In this document: positions 44,916 to 54,505 of the stretch, one piece after another
Position numbering within the stretch: position 1 is the stretch's first letter
Layout: every line of letters starts with the position of its first letter
NCBI RefSeq assembly: GCF_000709345.1
Contig: NZ_KL448323.1
Coordinates: forward strand, 768,242 to 832,241
DNA length: 64,000 nt
Reading direction: 5' to 3'
DNA from: Polaromonas glacialis
GTDB lineage: Bacteria > Pseudomonadota > Gammaproteobacteria > Burkholderiales > Burkholderiaceae_C
Program-made: the position numbers and the translations under genes
The notes under the pieces: generated by a model
What the model was told of the DNA's origin: nothing
Seen by the model: only the letters and a program-made list of their open reading frames with translations
The model's database searches: none

Positions 44916-45682
44916 TTGAATTGGTTTTTCCATTGCCGCAAGGCGGCAAATACGGTGGTGTCGTCATGGGTTGACGCATCAAAGTGGTGAACGGCGGCCA
45001 TGATGTTGGCTTGGCGCGTGCGTAAAAAAGGATTGATCAGGACTTCCTGGCCGATGGAGGTGGGGAGGGTCGGCTTGCCTTGCTCGCGCAACTGGCGGCA
45101 ATGCTGCGCATAGGCTGCCAGAGCCGCATTATCAGGCTCAACGGCCAGCGCAAAGCGCAGGTTGTCCAGCGTGTACTCGTGCGCGCAGCAGACGCGGGTT
45201 GCGCCGGGCAATGCGGCGAGCTTGTCCAGCGATGCCAGCATTTGCGCCGGCGTTCCTTCGAACAGCCTGCCGCAGCCCCCGGAAAAAAGCGTGTCGCCGC
45301 AAAAAAGCAGCGGCTCGCCATCCATGTCGGGGGTATAGAAGGCAATATGCCCTGCGGTGTGGCCTGGCACATCGAGCACCTGGAAATCCAGGCCGAGGGT
45401 AGCGACCCGATCGCCTTCGCGCAGCGGCTGGAAGGGCGACGGAATGCGTTCGGTCGCCGGGCCATACACCGTGGCGCCGGTCGCCTTGCGCAGCGCATCG
45501 ACGCCGCCGGTATGGTCCGCATGGTGGTGCGTGACTAGAATTGATTCCAGTTGCAGTCGGGAGGCTTGCAGTGCCTGCATTACCGGCTCGGCGTCGCCCG
45601 GGTCCACGACCAGGGCGCGCTTGCCGTCATGCAGCAACCACAGGTAGTTGTCGGCAAAAGCGGAAACAGGAATCAAATACAT
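44912..45682 (-). CDS. gloB: Hydroxyacylglutathione hydrolase (glyoxalase II)
   Basis: The 256-residue metallo-beta-lactamase-fold enzyme hydrolyses S-lactoylglutathione in methylglyoxal detoxification. Motifs: MYLIPVSAFADNYLWLL, the metal site THHHADHTGG, VPGHTAGHIAFY, FCGDTLFSGGCGRLFEG and CAHEYTLDNLRFA. Start 45682 matches the family. A minus-strand TATAAT lies 25 bp upstream. It is divergent from the methyltransferase gene, with start codons only 12 bp apart. Confidence 0.95.
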   Translation of the reverse strand: MYLIPVSAFADNYLWLLHDGKRALVVDPGDAEPVMQALQASRLQLESILVTHHHADHTGGVDALRKATGATVYGPATERIPSPFQPLREGDRVATLGLDFQVLDVPGHTAGHIAFYTPDMDGEPLLFCGDTLFSGGCGRLFEGTPAQMLASLDKLAALPGATRVCCAHEYTLDNLRFALAVEPDNAALAAYAQHCRQLREQGKPTLPTSIGQEVLINPFLRTRQANIMAAVHHFDASTHDDTTVFAALRQWKNQFK

Positions 45683-45694
45683 GCAGTGGTCTCG

Positions 45695-46531
45695 ATGAAG
45701 TCGGAAATTATAGGATTGACCGATTGGCTGAACACTCCGCCGGGAGCCTATCTGCTGGCTTGGGAACGTGCACACTTTGACTTGGCCGTCAGCGACATTT
45801 TTGGCTACCACGCCCTGCAGCTGGGATTTCCGGAACTCGACGCCCTGCAGGCCAACCGCATGCCGCACAAATGGCTGGCCCTTTCTTCCCTCGAAAACCA
45901 GACTTTACCGCGCCCTTCAAGAAACATTTCAGAGCATCGGACAGGGCTTGACCCCGTAAGTTCCCCGCACGCTGCCTTGTACACCGATTCGGCAGCGCTG
46001 CCTTTTCCCGAGAGCAGCCTGGACCTGGTGGCCTTGCCGCACACGCTTGAGTTGGGCGGCGACCCGCATTCCGCCTTGCGCGAGGTGGCCCGCGTCCTGG
46101 TTCCCGAGGGGCGAGTGGTCATCAGCGGCTTCAATCCGGCCAGTCTATGGGGCATGCGCCAGCGGCGCGACCATCTTTACCAGCGCTTTGGCCACAAGGG
46201 GCTTTTTTTGCCGGACGCCGGCGAATACATTGGCTACTGGCGGCTTCGCGACTGGCTCAGGCTGCTCGATTTCGAGGTGGAATCGGCGCAGTTTGGCTGC
46301 TACCGGCCAGCACTCAACAGCCAGAAGTGGCTGGACCGCTTTGACTGGATGGACCACGCCGGCAAACGCTGGTGGCCGATCTTCGGGGCAGTTTATTTTC
46401 TGGTGGCCGTCAAGCATGTGCGCGGCATGCGTTTGCTGGAGCCCGCCTGGAAAACGCGCAGATCACCCGTGGCGGCACCGGCCATCGTGGCCAGCAAAAT
46501 GCCCGCCGACTGCGTCAAAATCAGCGGCTGA
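45695..46531 (+). CDS. Class I SAM-dependent methyltransferase (YafS-like)
   Basis: The 278-residue protein has a methyltransferase_11 type core: LYTDSAALPFPESSLDLVAL, LPHTLELGGDPHSALREVAR and VLVPEGRVVISGFNPASLWG, followed by RLRDWLRLLDFEVE. The usual glycine-rich SAM loop is poorly kept, as in YafS. Location between gloB and rnhA equals that of E. coli yafS, supporting orthology. Its substrate is unknown. The start ATG 45695 lies within the gloB promoter region. Confidence 0.85.
   Translation: MKSEIIGLTDWLNTPPGAYLLAWERAHFDLAVSDIFGYHALQLGFPELDALQANRMPHKWLALSSLENQTLPRPSRNISEHRTGLDPVSSPHAALYTDSAALPFPESSLDLVALPHTLELGGDPHSALREVARVLVPEGRVVISGFNPASLWGMRQRRDHLYQRFGHKGLFLPDAGEYIGYWRLRDWLRLLDFEVESAQFGCYRPALNSQKWLDRFDWMDHAGKRWWPIFGAVYFLVAVKHVRGMRLLEPAWKTRRSPVAAPAIVASKMPADCVKISG
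45707..45712 (-). promoter_or_regulatory. -10 box for gloB-mltD
   Basis: Minus-strand TATAAT inside the first codons of the divergent methyltransferase gene; transcription would begin near 45700, about 18 nt before the gloB ATG. Confidence 0.5.
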
Positions 46532-46582
46532 GCTTTTTTCCCCTTTCAACCCACCAGGCGTGCCTGGCACCACAAGCAACCC

Positions 46583-47065
46583 ATGACCGATTCAGCAGCA
46601 GCGCCAAGCTTTCCCAACCAACACGTCGTGATTTATACCGACGGCGCCTGCAAGGGCAACCCCGGCCCCGGAGGCTGGGGCGCCTTGCTGGCCGGAGGCG
46701 GCACAGAAAAGGAAATATTCGGTGGCGAACTCGGCACCACCAACAACCGCATGGAGATGACCGCCGTCATCGAGGCGCTCGCGGCGCTGAAAAAACCATG
46801 CACCGTGACGCTCTACCTCGACAGCCAGTACGTGCTCAAGGGCATCACCGAATGGATTCACGGCTGGAAAGCCCGGGGCTGGCGAACCGCGGCCAAGGCA
46901 CCGGTCAAGAACGTCGATTTGTGGCAGCGGCTGGACGCGCTGCTGGTGTCCAGCGGCCACACCATCGACTGGCGCTGGGTCCGGGGCCACAACGGCGATC
47001 CGGGCAACGAGCGCGCCGATGCGCTGGCCAACAAGGGCGTGGAGCGCGCGCTGGGACGCATTTGA
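46583..47065 (+). CDS. rnhA: Ribonuclease HI
   Basis: The 160-residue enzyme degrades RNA in RNA-DNA hybrids. The DEDD residues are in [41 protein letters not shown] and [16 protein letters not shown]. The basic handle ([15 protein letters not shown]) is present. Normal length. It lies 51 bp after the methyltransferase; no dnaQ follows, unlike in E. coli. Confidence 0.96.
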   Translation: MTDSAAAPSFPNQHVVIYTDGACKGNPGPGGWGALLAGGGTEKEIFGGELGTTNNRMEMTAVIEALAALKKPCTVTLYLDSQYVLKGITEWIHGWKARGWRTAAKAPVKNVDLWQRLDALLVSSGHTIDWRWVRGHNGDPGNERADALANKGVERALGRI

Positions 47066-47244
47066 TCGGTCCTGCGATGTTATCGGCCCGCTTGAGCGGT
47101 TGCTATCCTCCGGACCAACCGGTCAAGTCTTTGCAGAGCGTGTGCAGCATGTCCCGGATGCGGACCGGGCCACTGCGAGTTGCCTGACATCCTGCTACAT
47201 TGAAAGGCTGTTTTTTTCACCCCAAGTCACCTTGCAACCACCTC

Positions 47245-48597
47245 ATGGCCTCAAAAGCAATCTATACCGTGGTCGCCGTGGCGGGCATCGCAGCGGCTTC
47301 AGGCGCCGCCTGGTGGTACCAGAAACCCAGGGCCGTTGATCCAACCGTTGCGGGTGCAGCCGCTTCCGCACCCGCGCGAGGCGCTGCCGCAAGCCCTGGG
47401 GCTGCTGCAAAGCCACCTTCGGTCGAGGTGGCTCGGGTCGAACTGGTACGGCTGATTGACGACACCCGGACCGTCGGCAGCCTGCGTTCGAGCCGGAGCG
47501 TGGTGCTCCGTCCCGAGGTCAGCGGCCGCATCACCCAGCTTAATTTCACCGACGGCCAGCGCGTGCGCAAGGGCCAGGTGCTGGTGCAGTTTGACGACCA
47601 GTTGCCGCAGGCGCAAATCCAGCAAAGCCAGGCCGAACTGTCCATCGCCCAGGCCAACCAGAAGCGCAACCAGGAACTGGTGGCGCAAAACTTCATCAGC
47701 CAGCGCTCGCTCGATGAAAGCGCGGCCAATCTGCAAGTCGCCCAGGCCAAGCTGTCGCTGGCCAGGGCCACGGCGGCGCGGCTGAAGATCATCGCGCCGT
47801 TTGACGGCATTGCCGGTATTCGCCAGGTCAACGTCGGCGACTACCTCAAGGACGGCGCCGACATCGTCAACATCGAGGACATCGACGCCCTGTATGTTGA
47901 TTTCAGGCTGCCCGAGCGCTTCCAGAGCAAGGTCAGGCGCGGCCAGACGGCGCAGCTCGACATCGACGCGCTGCCCGGCCAGCGCTATACCGCACAGATC
48001 CAGGCGATTGATCCGCTGATCGACGCCAACGGGCGGTCGGTCGGCATCCGCGGCTGCATCGACAACCGGGCGCTGCAGTTGCGCCCCGGCATGTTTGCAC
48101 GGGTGAATGCCGTTTTCGGCGTTCGCGACAATGCCAGCGTCATACCTGAAGAAGCGATTGTTCCGCAAAGCGGCAAGCAGTTTGTCATCAAGCTGCTCGA
48201 AGGGCCGAGTGAAGCGACCCGGAAAACCCAGCGCGTCGAGGTCAAGGTGGGTCTGCGCAGTCCGGGCAAGGTCGAAATCCTGGAAGGGCTGGCGCCCGGC
48301 GACACCGTGGTCAGGACCGGCCAGCAGCGAATCCAGAAGGACGGCACGGTCGTCACGGTGGTGGATCTGTCCGGCGGCACAACTGCCGGTGCAACGGCCA
48401 CTGAGAAAAAACCGGCCGGTGCGGCATCCGCCGATCACGCTTCGGCTGCTACGGCCGCCGGAAAAGCAGCGCCGTCAGGCCCCAAGCCGTGTGGCTCCAT
48501 TATTTCGCTGACGCCTGCCGCCGGCGTGGTGCCCACCGGCAGCGCGGCCCCGGCCGTAGCCAGCCCCGCCTCTCCTGCGATCCGAAATCCGGGGTGA
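47245..48597 (+). CDS. RND efflux periplasmic adaptor (membrane fusion protein)
   Basis: The 450-residue protein has one N-terminal helix (AIYTVVAVAGIAAASGAAWW), an Ala/Pro-rich linker, a lipoyl half-motif (VLRPEVSGRITQLNFTDGQR), a coiled-coil hairpin (ELSIAQANQKRNQELV), and the barrel segments IAPFDGIAGIRQVNVGD and QALQLRPGMF-like ALQLRPGMFARVNAVF. It links the inner-membrane pump to an outer-membrane channel. An unusual Ala/Gly/Pro-rich tail of about 80 residues follows the last barrel. ATG 47245 is preferred to 47200 because the helix starts there. The pump gene follows after 47 bp. Confidence 0.9.
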   Translation: MASKAIYTVVAVAGIAAASGAAWWYQKPRAVDPTVAGAAASAPARGAAASPGAAAKPPSVEVARVELVRLIDDTRTVGSLRSSRSVVLRPEVSGRITQLNFTDGQRVRKGQVLVQFDDQLPQAQIQQSQAELSIAQANQKRNQELVAQNFISQRSLDESAANLQVAQAKLSLARATAARLKIIAPFDGIAGIRQVNVGDYLKDGADIVNIEDIDALYVDFRLPERFQSKVRRGQTAQLDIDALPGQRYTAQIQAIDPLIDANGRSVGIRGCIDNRALQLRPGMFARVNAVFGVRDNASVIPEEAIVPQSGKQFVIKLLEGPSEATRKTQRVEVKVGLRSPGKVEILEGLAPGDTVVRTGQQRIQKDGTVVTVVDLSGGTTAGATATEKKPAGAASADHASAATAAGKAAPSGPKPCGSIISLTPAAGVVPTGSAAPAVASPASPAIRNPG

Positions 48598-48644
48598 GTA
48601 CCTGTCGTCTGCCCGAATTCCCGTGACCAACGCCGTACCGCCCC

Positions 48645-51600
48645 ATGCAACTCGCTGAAACCTCCATTCGCCGGCCGGTGTTCGCCACCGTGCTGTCGCT
48701 GCTCATCGTGCTGATCGGCGCGGTCAGCTTCAACCGGCTGACCGTGCGCGAATACCCCAAGATCGACGAGCCGGTCGTGACCGTGAGCGTGCGTTATGCC
48801 GGCGCATCGGCCGAGGTCATCGAATCGCAGGTGACCAAGCCGCTGGAAGACTCGATTGCCGGCATTGACGGCGTCGATGTCATCACCTCTATCAGCCGCG
48901 CCGACCAGGGGCAGATCAGCGTGCGTTTCCGGCTGGAGAAAGACGCCGATTCCGCCGCCGCCGAGGTGCGCGACCGCACCTCGCGGGTGCGCAACCGCCT
49001 GCCGCAAGCGATCGAGGAGCCGGTGATCGCCAAGGTCGAGGCCGACGCGTTCCCGGTCATCCAGCTGGCGTTTTCCAGCGAGACCATGACGCCGCTGCAG
49101 ATCAACGACCTGGTCAACCGCGTCGTCAAGCCGCGCCTGCAAACCGTCACCGGCGTGGCCGACGTGCGCATCTTCGGCGAACGCAAGTACGCCATGCGCG
49201 TCTGGCTGGATACCGACAAGCTGGCGTCTTACCGGCTGACCACGCAGGACGTCGAGGACGCGATTCGCCGCAGCAACCTGGAACTGCCTGCCGGCCGCAT
49301 CGAATCGCAGCAGCGCGAATTCAGCGTGACCGCACAGACCGACCTGATCCGGCCGGCGCAGTTTGGCGAGATCGTCATCAAGACCGTCAACGGGTTTTCG
49401 GTCCGGGTGCGCGACGTGGCCCGTGTCGAGGAGGGCGCGGCCGACGAGCGCACGGTGGTCCGGCTCAATGGCCGAGCTGCCGTCGGCGTCGGCGTGATCC
49501 GCCAGGCCACGGCCAACCCGCTCGATTTGTCCAAGGGCGTGCAGACTGCCATTCCCCAGCTGAAGGCAGACCTGCCGCCCGATGTGCTGATCGACATTGC
49601 CAACGACAACTCGGTGTTCATCGACCGCTCGGTCAAGAACGTGTACCAGACCATTTTTGAGGCCGTCCTGCTGGTCGCGCTGGTGATCTTCGTGTTCCTG
49701 CGCACCTTGCGCGCGTCCATCATTCCGATCATCACCATCCCGGTCAGCCTGATCGGCACCTTCGCGCTGATGGCGCTGGCCGGCTTCACCATCAACACGC
49801 TCACGCTGCTGGCGCTGGTGCTGGCCATTGGCCTGGTGGTGGACGACGCCATCGTGATGCTGGAAAACATCTTTCGCCACATCGAGGAAGGCATGGACCC
49901 GTTTTCGGCCGGCATCAAGGGCGCCCGCGAGATCGGCTTTGCCATCATCACCATGACCGCCACGCTGGTGGCGGTGTATGCGCCGCTGGCCTTCACGCCG
50001 GGGCGCACCGGCCGGCTGTTCGTCGAGTTCGCGCTGGCGCTGGCCGGCGCGGTGGTGGTGTCGGGCGTGGTGGCGCTGACGCTCACGCCCATGCTGTGCA
50101 CGCTGCTGCTCAAGCACAATCCCGAGCCGAACCGCTTCGACAGCACCATGGAGCGCGTGCTGACCGGCATTTCGGACCGCTACGGCGCGCTGCTGCGCTG
50201 GATCGTCACGGCGCGTTTCGTGCCCCAGGCCGGCGGCGCGGGACAACGATTGAAAGGCTGGGTGCTGCAGGCGCGCTGGCTGGTGCTGGCGGTCATGCTG
50301 CTCAGCGGCGCGGCCATTTTGCTGATCTTCCCGACCATGAAGCAGGAACTCTCGCCCATGGAGGACCGGGGCGTGATTCTGGCGAGCGTCAACGCGCCCG
50401 ACGGCTCCACGCTCGGCTTCACTAACCGCTATGCCCAGGAGCTTGAAAAGATGGGCCAGCCGTTCAAGGAATTCGACCGCATCTTCGCCAACGTGGGCAA
50501 CCCGACGGTGGCGCAGGCCAGCGTGGTCTACCGCACCGTGGACTGGAAAGACCGCACGCGTTCGACCATGGACATGGCGCGCGAGCTGAGCCCCAAGTTC
50601 AATGCGCTGCCCGGCGTGACGGCGTTCCCGATCACGCCGCCCTCGCTGGGCCAGGGCTTTCGCGAGCGGCCGCTCAATTTCGTCATCCAGACCTCGGAAA
50701 GCTACCAGAACCTCAACGTCGTGGTGCGCCAGATGCTTGACGAGATCGCCAAAAATCCCGGCATCGTCTCGCCCGACGTGGACCTGCGGCTGAACAAGCC
50801 CGAACTGCGCATCGAGGTCCAGCGCGACAAGGCCGCCGACCTGGGCGTGAGCGTCGAAGTCGTGGCCAAGGCCATCGAGACGCTGCTGGGCGGGCGCAAC
50901 GTGACCCGCTACAAGCGCGATGCCGAGCAGTACGACGTGGTGGTGCAGACAGCCGCCAGCGGCCGAACCACGCCCGAGGACATCGACCGCATTTTCGTGC
51001 GCGGCCGCAATGACGCCATGATCCCGCTGTCCAGCCTGGTCAAGGTGACAGAAAGCGTGTCGCCGCGCGAGTTGAACCACTTTGGCCAGCGCCGCTCGGT
51101 GTCCATTACCGCCAGCCTGGCGTCCGACTATTCGCTGGGCGAAGCCCTGGCGTTCATGGACCAGACCGCTGCCAAGGTGCTCAAGACCGGCTACAGCACC
51201 GACCTGAACGGCACATCGCGCGAGTTCAGGAATTCGCAGGGCGCGCTGGTGATCGTGTTCGTGCTGGCGCTGGTGTTCATTTTCCTGGTGCTGGCCGCGC
51301 AGTTCGAAAGCTTTGTCGATCCGCTGGTGATCATGCTGTCGGTGCCGCTGTCGATGATCGGCGCGCTGCTGGCCCTGAAATGGAGCGGCGGCTCGCTCAA
51401 CGTCTATTCGCAGATCGGCCTGATCACGCTGGTCGGCTTGATCACCAAGCATGGCATTTTGATTGTCGAGTTCACCAACCAGTTGCGCATGCAGGGCATG
51501 GAAATGATCGACGCGCTGGTGAAAGCGTCGTCGCAGCGGCTTCGCCCGATTTTGATGACCACCGGCGCCATGGTGCTGGGCGCCTTGCCGCTGGCGCTGG

Positions 51601-51794
51601 CCTCAGGCGCGGGGGCTGAAAGCCGCACCCAGATCGGCTGGGTCATCGTGGGCGGCATGTCGCTGGGCACGCTGCTGACGGTGTTTGTCGTGCCGACGAT
51701 GTACGCGCTGTTTGCCCGAAAAGCCGTGCCGGGCGCCAAAACCGCCGAGGTGCGCAATGCGCCCGCCGGGCACGAGGCGCTGGTCGGTAAATAA
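48645..51794 (+). CDS. RND-family inner-membrane efflux pump (HAE1 type)
   Basis: The 1049-residue transporter begins MQLAETSIRRPVFATVLSLL, has two large periplasmic loops and 12 membrane helices. The proton relay aspartates lie in LVVDDAIVMLENI. The second half repeats GALLALKWSGGSLNVYSQIG and TLVGLITKHGILIVEF. Overall it is of the MexF/MdtBC/AcrB superfamily that expels drugs, dyes or lipophilic compounds with proton uptake. No outer-membrane factor gene is nearby, so it must share one encoded elsewhere. No regulator gene is adjacent. Confidence 0.93.
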   Translation: MQLAETSIRRPVFATVLSLLIVLIGAVSFNRLTVREYPKIDEPVVTVSVRYAGASAEVIESQVTKPLEDSIAGIDGVDVITSISRADQGQISVRFRLEKDADSAAAEVRDRTSRVRNRLPQAIEEPVIAKVEADAFPVIQLAFSSETMTPLQINDLVNRVVKPRLQTVTGVADVRIFGERKYAMRVWLDTDKLASYRLTTQDVEDAIRRSNLELPAGRIESQQREFSVTAQTDLIRPAQFGEIVIKTVNGFSVRVRDVARVEEGAADERTVVRLNGRAAVGVGVIRQATANPLDLSKGVQTAIPQLKADLPPDVLIDIANDNSVFIDRSVKNVYQTIFEAVLLVALVIFVFLRTLRASIIPIITIPVSLIGTFALMALAGFTINTLTLLALVLAIGLVVDDAIVMLENIFRHIEEGMDPFSAGIKGAREIGFAIITMTATLVAVYAPLAFTPGRTGRLFVEFALALAGAVVVSGVVALTLTPMLCTLLLKHNPEPNRFDSTMERVLTGISDRYGALLRWIVTARFVPQAGGAGQRLKGWVLQARWLVLAVMLLSGAAILLIFPTMKQELSPMEDRGVILASVNAPDGSTLGFTNRYAQELEKMGQPFKEFDRIFANVGNPTVAQASVVYRTVDWKDRTRSTMDMARELSPKFNALPGVTAFPITPPSLGQGFRERPLNFVIQTSESYQNLNVVVRQMLDEIAKNPGIVSPDVDLRLNKPELRIEVQRDKAADLGVSVEVVAKAIETLLGGRNVTRYKRDAEQYDVVVQTAASGRTTPEDIDRIFVRGRNDAMIPLSSLVKVTESVSPRELNHFGQRRSVSITASLASDYSLGEALAFMDQTAAKVLKTGYSTDLNGTSREFRNSQGALVIVFVLALVFIFLVLAAQFESFVDPLVIMLSVPLSMIGALLALKWSGGSLNVYSQIGLITLVGLITKHGILIVEFTNQLRMQGMEMIDALVKASSQRLRPILMTTGAMVLGALPLALASGAGAESRTQIGWVIVGGMSLGTLLTVFVVPTMYALFARKAVPGAKTAEVRNAPAGHEALVGK

Positions 51795-51810
51795 GCCGTT
51801 TCGGTTTTTT
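51794..51810 (+). terminator. Weak terminator-like hairpin after the RND pump
   Basis: A short AGCCG/CGGTT stem (one G-U pair) with a TTT loop is followed by T residues, starting at the pump's stop codon. Confidence 0.4.
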
Positions 51811-51959
51811 GCCCACCTCAAGCCAGGCGCGATTAAGGGTTGACCCTGATTTTCTTCCGGCCTTTTGGATTGGCCGAAAGCCCTGATGCACCACTTTTGC
51901 TCAAATACCCGTGAATCAGCCTTGCGCTGGCCGGGTATTCAAACGACAAGGTGGAAATG

Positions 51960-52328
51960 ATGAAACTGCTGATCTGGGGCTTGACCGGTTTTCTGGCGCT
52001 GCTGTGGACAGGCGCCGCCGCCATGCTGGCTGCTGCTGTCAACTGGCTGGCCGCATCGTCCGCTGATCCGGCGATTCGCGGTGCGCAGGCCATGGCGCAG
52101 TGGCCGCTGCCCGACTGGATGCCGCCCGGCGTCATCGAACCGTTGAAGGCGGGCATCAGCGAACTGCTGGGTTCGGTGGTCACTGCCACCAGCTGGATTG
52201 CGCCAATGCTGGGCTGGCTGTCGCCGGTGATCTGGGTCGTCTGGGCTCTGGTGCTGGCACTGATGCTGGCGCTGGCTGGCGGCGCTCACCTGCTGGTAGG
52301 CCGCAACAAGCCGCGCCTGGCCGCCTGA
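51960..52328 (+). CDS. Small membrane protein of unknown function
   Basis: The 122-residue protein has two strong hydrophobic segments, LLIWGLTGFLALLWTGAAAM and VIWVVWALVLALMLALAGG, with an amphipathic stretch between them. I do not recognise a characterised family. An AAGGTGG ribosome binding site favours ATG 51960, with ATG 51957 and GTG 51951 as alternatives. It is convergent with moeA, 12 bp apart. Confidence 0.65.
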   Translation: MKLLIWGLTGFLALLWTGAAAMLAAAVNWLAASSADPAIRGAQAMAQWPLPDWMPPGVIEPLKAGISELLGSVVTATSWIAPMLGWLSPVIWVVWALVLALMLALAGGAHLLVGRNKPRLAA

Positions 52329-52340
52329 CCGGCAAGGCGT

Positions 52341-53681
52341 CTAGATGGCGCCGTCGAACATCATCACATCGACTTCATCGCCCACGGCCACGTTGCCCTG
52401 GCCGTGGTGCAGCACGATGAGCCCGTTGGCCTCGGCCATCGAGCGCAGCACGCCCGAGCCCTGGCTGCCGGTGGTCCTGACGTGCAGGCTGCCATCCGGT
52501 GCGTTGCTCACGCGGCCGCGCTGGTACTCGGTGCGGCCGGGTTTCTTGCGGATGGCTTCCAGGCTGCGCGCCCTGAGCAGCACCTCGGGCTCTGGCCGGG
52601 CGCCCATCATCTGCAGCAGGGCAGGGCGCACAAAGGCCAGAAAGGTCACCATCACCGCCACCGGATTGCCGGGCAATCCGAAGAGTACAGCGCCTTTACT
52701 ATCGTTTTGATAGCTGTAAATTCCGGCAGGACGTGCGGAGAAGGCCGATCTGATGCTTGAAATGCGTCCCACGGCCATCGGGCGGCCCGGCCGCATGGCG
52801 ATGCGCCAGAACGCCACGTCGCCAAGCTTTTTCATCATGGCCTTGGTGTAGTCGGCCTCGCCCACGCTGACACCACCCGAGGTGATGATGGCGTCGGCCT
52901 GCATGGCCGCTTGCGTGAACGCCACTTCGAGCAGCGCCGGCTCGTCGCGTACCACGCCCAGGTCGATGACCTGGCAACCCAGCCGGCTGAGCAGGCCGAA
53001 CACGGTGTAGCGGTTGCTGTCGTACACCGCGCCTTCGCGCGGCGCCTCGCCAAGCGACAGGATTTCGTCGCCGGTCGAGAAGTAGGCCACGCGCAGGGGT
53101 CGCCATGTTGACAATGTTTTAAGGCCCAAAGAGGCCGCCAGCCCAAGGCGGGCAGGCTTCAGCAGCTCGCCTTTTTGTAGCGCCGGCTTGCCCTGCGCCA
53201 GGTCTTCGCCACGCAGGCGGCGGTTGTCGCCAGTGCGCATCAGGCCTGGGGGAATCGTGATCATTTGAACGTCATCAGCCCGGCTCGACGTGACAAATTC
53301 CTGTGGAACCACGGTGTCCAGGCCGGCCGGCATCACCGCCCCGGTCATGATCTTCACGCACCGGCCGGGCGAAATGCTGCCCTGCCACGCCTTGCCCGCC
53401 AGCGCCGTGCCGACGACCTGCAATTCAAGCGCGGAATCCGGCCTGAGTTGCGCGCCATTGAAGGCATAGCCGTCCATGGCCGAGTTGTCATGCGGCGGCA
53501 CGTCGAATGGTGAAACCACATCGGCCGCCAGCACCCGGCCCAGCGCTTCGAACAAGGGCAGTTCAATCGCGTCCTGCACCGGCGTCACCAGCCGGGCCAG
53601 AAAATCGCGCACGCCGTCGGCGGTCATCGCCTGCGGGTCGTAGCCCTGCAACTGGGCGGCAATCTGGTCAATGGCGTTCAC
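52341..53681 (-). CDS. moeA: Molybdopterin molybdenumtransferase MoeA
   Basis: The 446-residue enzyme inserts molybdate into adenylylated molybdopterin. It shows [71 protein letters not shown] and [18 protein letters not shown], with the usual C-terminal domain. The stretch [10 protein letters not shown], just before GLPGNP, is encoded by an AT-rich insert carrying a CTAT-N7-ATAG dyad. Its ATG overlaps the mobA stop by 4 nt. Confidence 0.95.
   Translation of the reverse strand: MNAIDQIAAQLQGYDPQAMTADGVRDFLARLVTPVQDAIELPLFEALGRVLAADVVSPFDVPPHDNSAMDGYAFNGAQLRPDSALELQVVGTALAGKAWQGSISPGRCVKIMTGAVMPAGLDTVVPQEFVTSSRADDVQMITIPPGLMRTGDNRRLRGEDLAQGKPALQKGELLKPARLGLAASLGLKTLSTWRPLRVAYFSTGDEILSLGEAPREGAVYDSNRYTVFGLLSRLGCQVIDLGVVRDEPALLEVAFTQAAMQADAIITSGGVSVGEADYTKAMMKKLGDVAFWRIAMRPGRPMAVGRISSIRSAFSARPAGIYSYQNDSKGAVLFGLPGNPVAVMVTFLAFVRPALLQMMGARPEPEVLLRARSLEAIRKKPGRTEYQRGRVSNAPDGSLHVRTTGSQGSGVLRSMAEANGLIVLHHGQGNVAVGDEVDVMMFDGAI
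52699..52713. repeat. CTAT-N7-ATAG dyad inside moeA
   Basis: Exact copy (CTAT 52699-52702, ATAG 52710-52713), read in frame by moeA just upstream of its GLPGNP motif. Confidence 0.75.
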
Positions 53682-54322
53682 GGTTGCTTCGCTTCGAGCT
53701 GGTGCAGTTCGGCCAGCGTGTTGGCATTGAAAAAAGCGTGCAACTCGTCGCCCGGCTGATCAAACGGCACGATGACCGTGTGGTGCTGCGCCGTCCAGGC
53801 GTCGATCTTGCGCCCGCCCGCCTGCGTGAACCGCGCCAGGCTTTCCAGCATGTCAACGCCCATCAGGCAAAACACCGGCTGCGGCCGCAACTGCCCGTCT
53901 TCCTCGCGCGCGGCGGCCACGGCAAAGTCGGCATTTTCACGCGCCATCGCGTCGGCCATCCGCGCCACCAGGTCGGCGGGAAACAGCGGCGTGTCGCACG
54001 GGACGGTGAGCAGATAAGGCGTTTCGCAGCGCTCCAGCCCGGTGATGAAACCCGCCAGCGGCCCGGCGTATTCGCCCAGGGCGGTCGCGTCGGGCCAGAC
54101 CGGCGTGCCGAATGATTCGTAGGCCGACAGGTTGCGATTGGCATTGATCATGATTTCGCCGACCTGGGGCGACAGCCGCATCAAGGTGTGCAGGGCGAGC
54201 GGGATGCCGTTGAAGTTCTGCAGGCCCTTGTCCACGCCCCCCATGCGCGAGCCGCGCCCGCCCGCCAGGATCACGCCGGTGATGGCTTCGGCGTGCAAGG
54301 GCGTCGTCATGTTCATAGTCAT
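53678..54322 (-). CDS. mobA: Molybdenum cofactor guanylyltransferase MobA
   Basis: The 214-residue protein has the nucleotidyltransferase signature [20 protein letters not shown], then [19 protein letters not shown] and [12 protein letters not shown] with the metal-binding Asp. It attaches GMP to molybdenum cofactor, making the bis-MGD needed by DMSO reductase-family enzymes. It precedes moeA with a 4-nt overlap and lies downstream of moaA, separated by the hairpin-rich repeat. The first in-frame Met triplet (MTMNMTT) makes the exact start uncertain. Confidence 0.95.
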   Translation of the reverse strand: MTMNMTTPLHAEAITGVILAGGRGSRMGGVDKGLQNFNGIPLALHTLMRLSPQVGEIMINANRNLSAYESFGTPVWPDATALGEYAGPLAGFITGLERCETPYLLTVPCDTPLFPADLVARMADAMARENADFAVAAAREEDGQLRPQPVFCLMGVDMLESLARFTQAGGRKIDAWTAQHHTVIVPFDQPGDELHAFFNANTLAELHQLEAKQP

Positions 54323-54411
54323 CGAAAGTTCCTAAAAGTGCGCATTATGCAGAGCAACAAGTGCGGGAGTGCCGATCACTACACGCGTGGGGTGGGCAGT
54401 CCATTGCCAGC

Positions 54412-54501
54412 AGGGGCCGCGGAGCCGGCTTAGCCGGGCCGCAGGCGCAGCGCCCCCTCGGGGGGGCAGCGTATTACAAGAAGTGAAAAGCGTGGGGGGC
54501 C
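54412..54501. repeat. Hairpin-rich intergenic repeat, copy 2
   Basis: Second copy of the 6355-6440 element. It keeps the CCGGCT-TA-GCCGG hairpin, GCGCCCCCTCGGGGGGGC hairpin, GGCAGCG and AGCGTGGGGGG, but its variable middle is AT-rich (TATTACAAGAAGTGAAA) where copy 1 is GC-rich. It sits between moaA and mobA and could attenuate or stabilise the moaA-mobA transcript. Confidence 0.8.
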
Positions 54502-54505
54502 ATAT

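Noticed and set aside
48435..51452. A 1005-codon open frame on the minus strand across the RND pump gene
   Set aside because: It is antisense to a clear RND transporter, its translation is rich in His, Gln, Arg and Asp as expected for a shadow frame of GC-rich DNA, and it has no family motifs.
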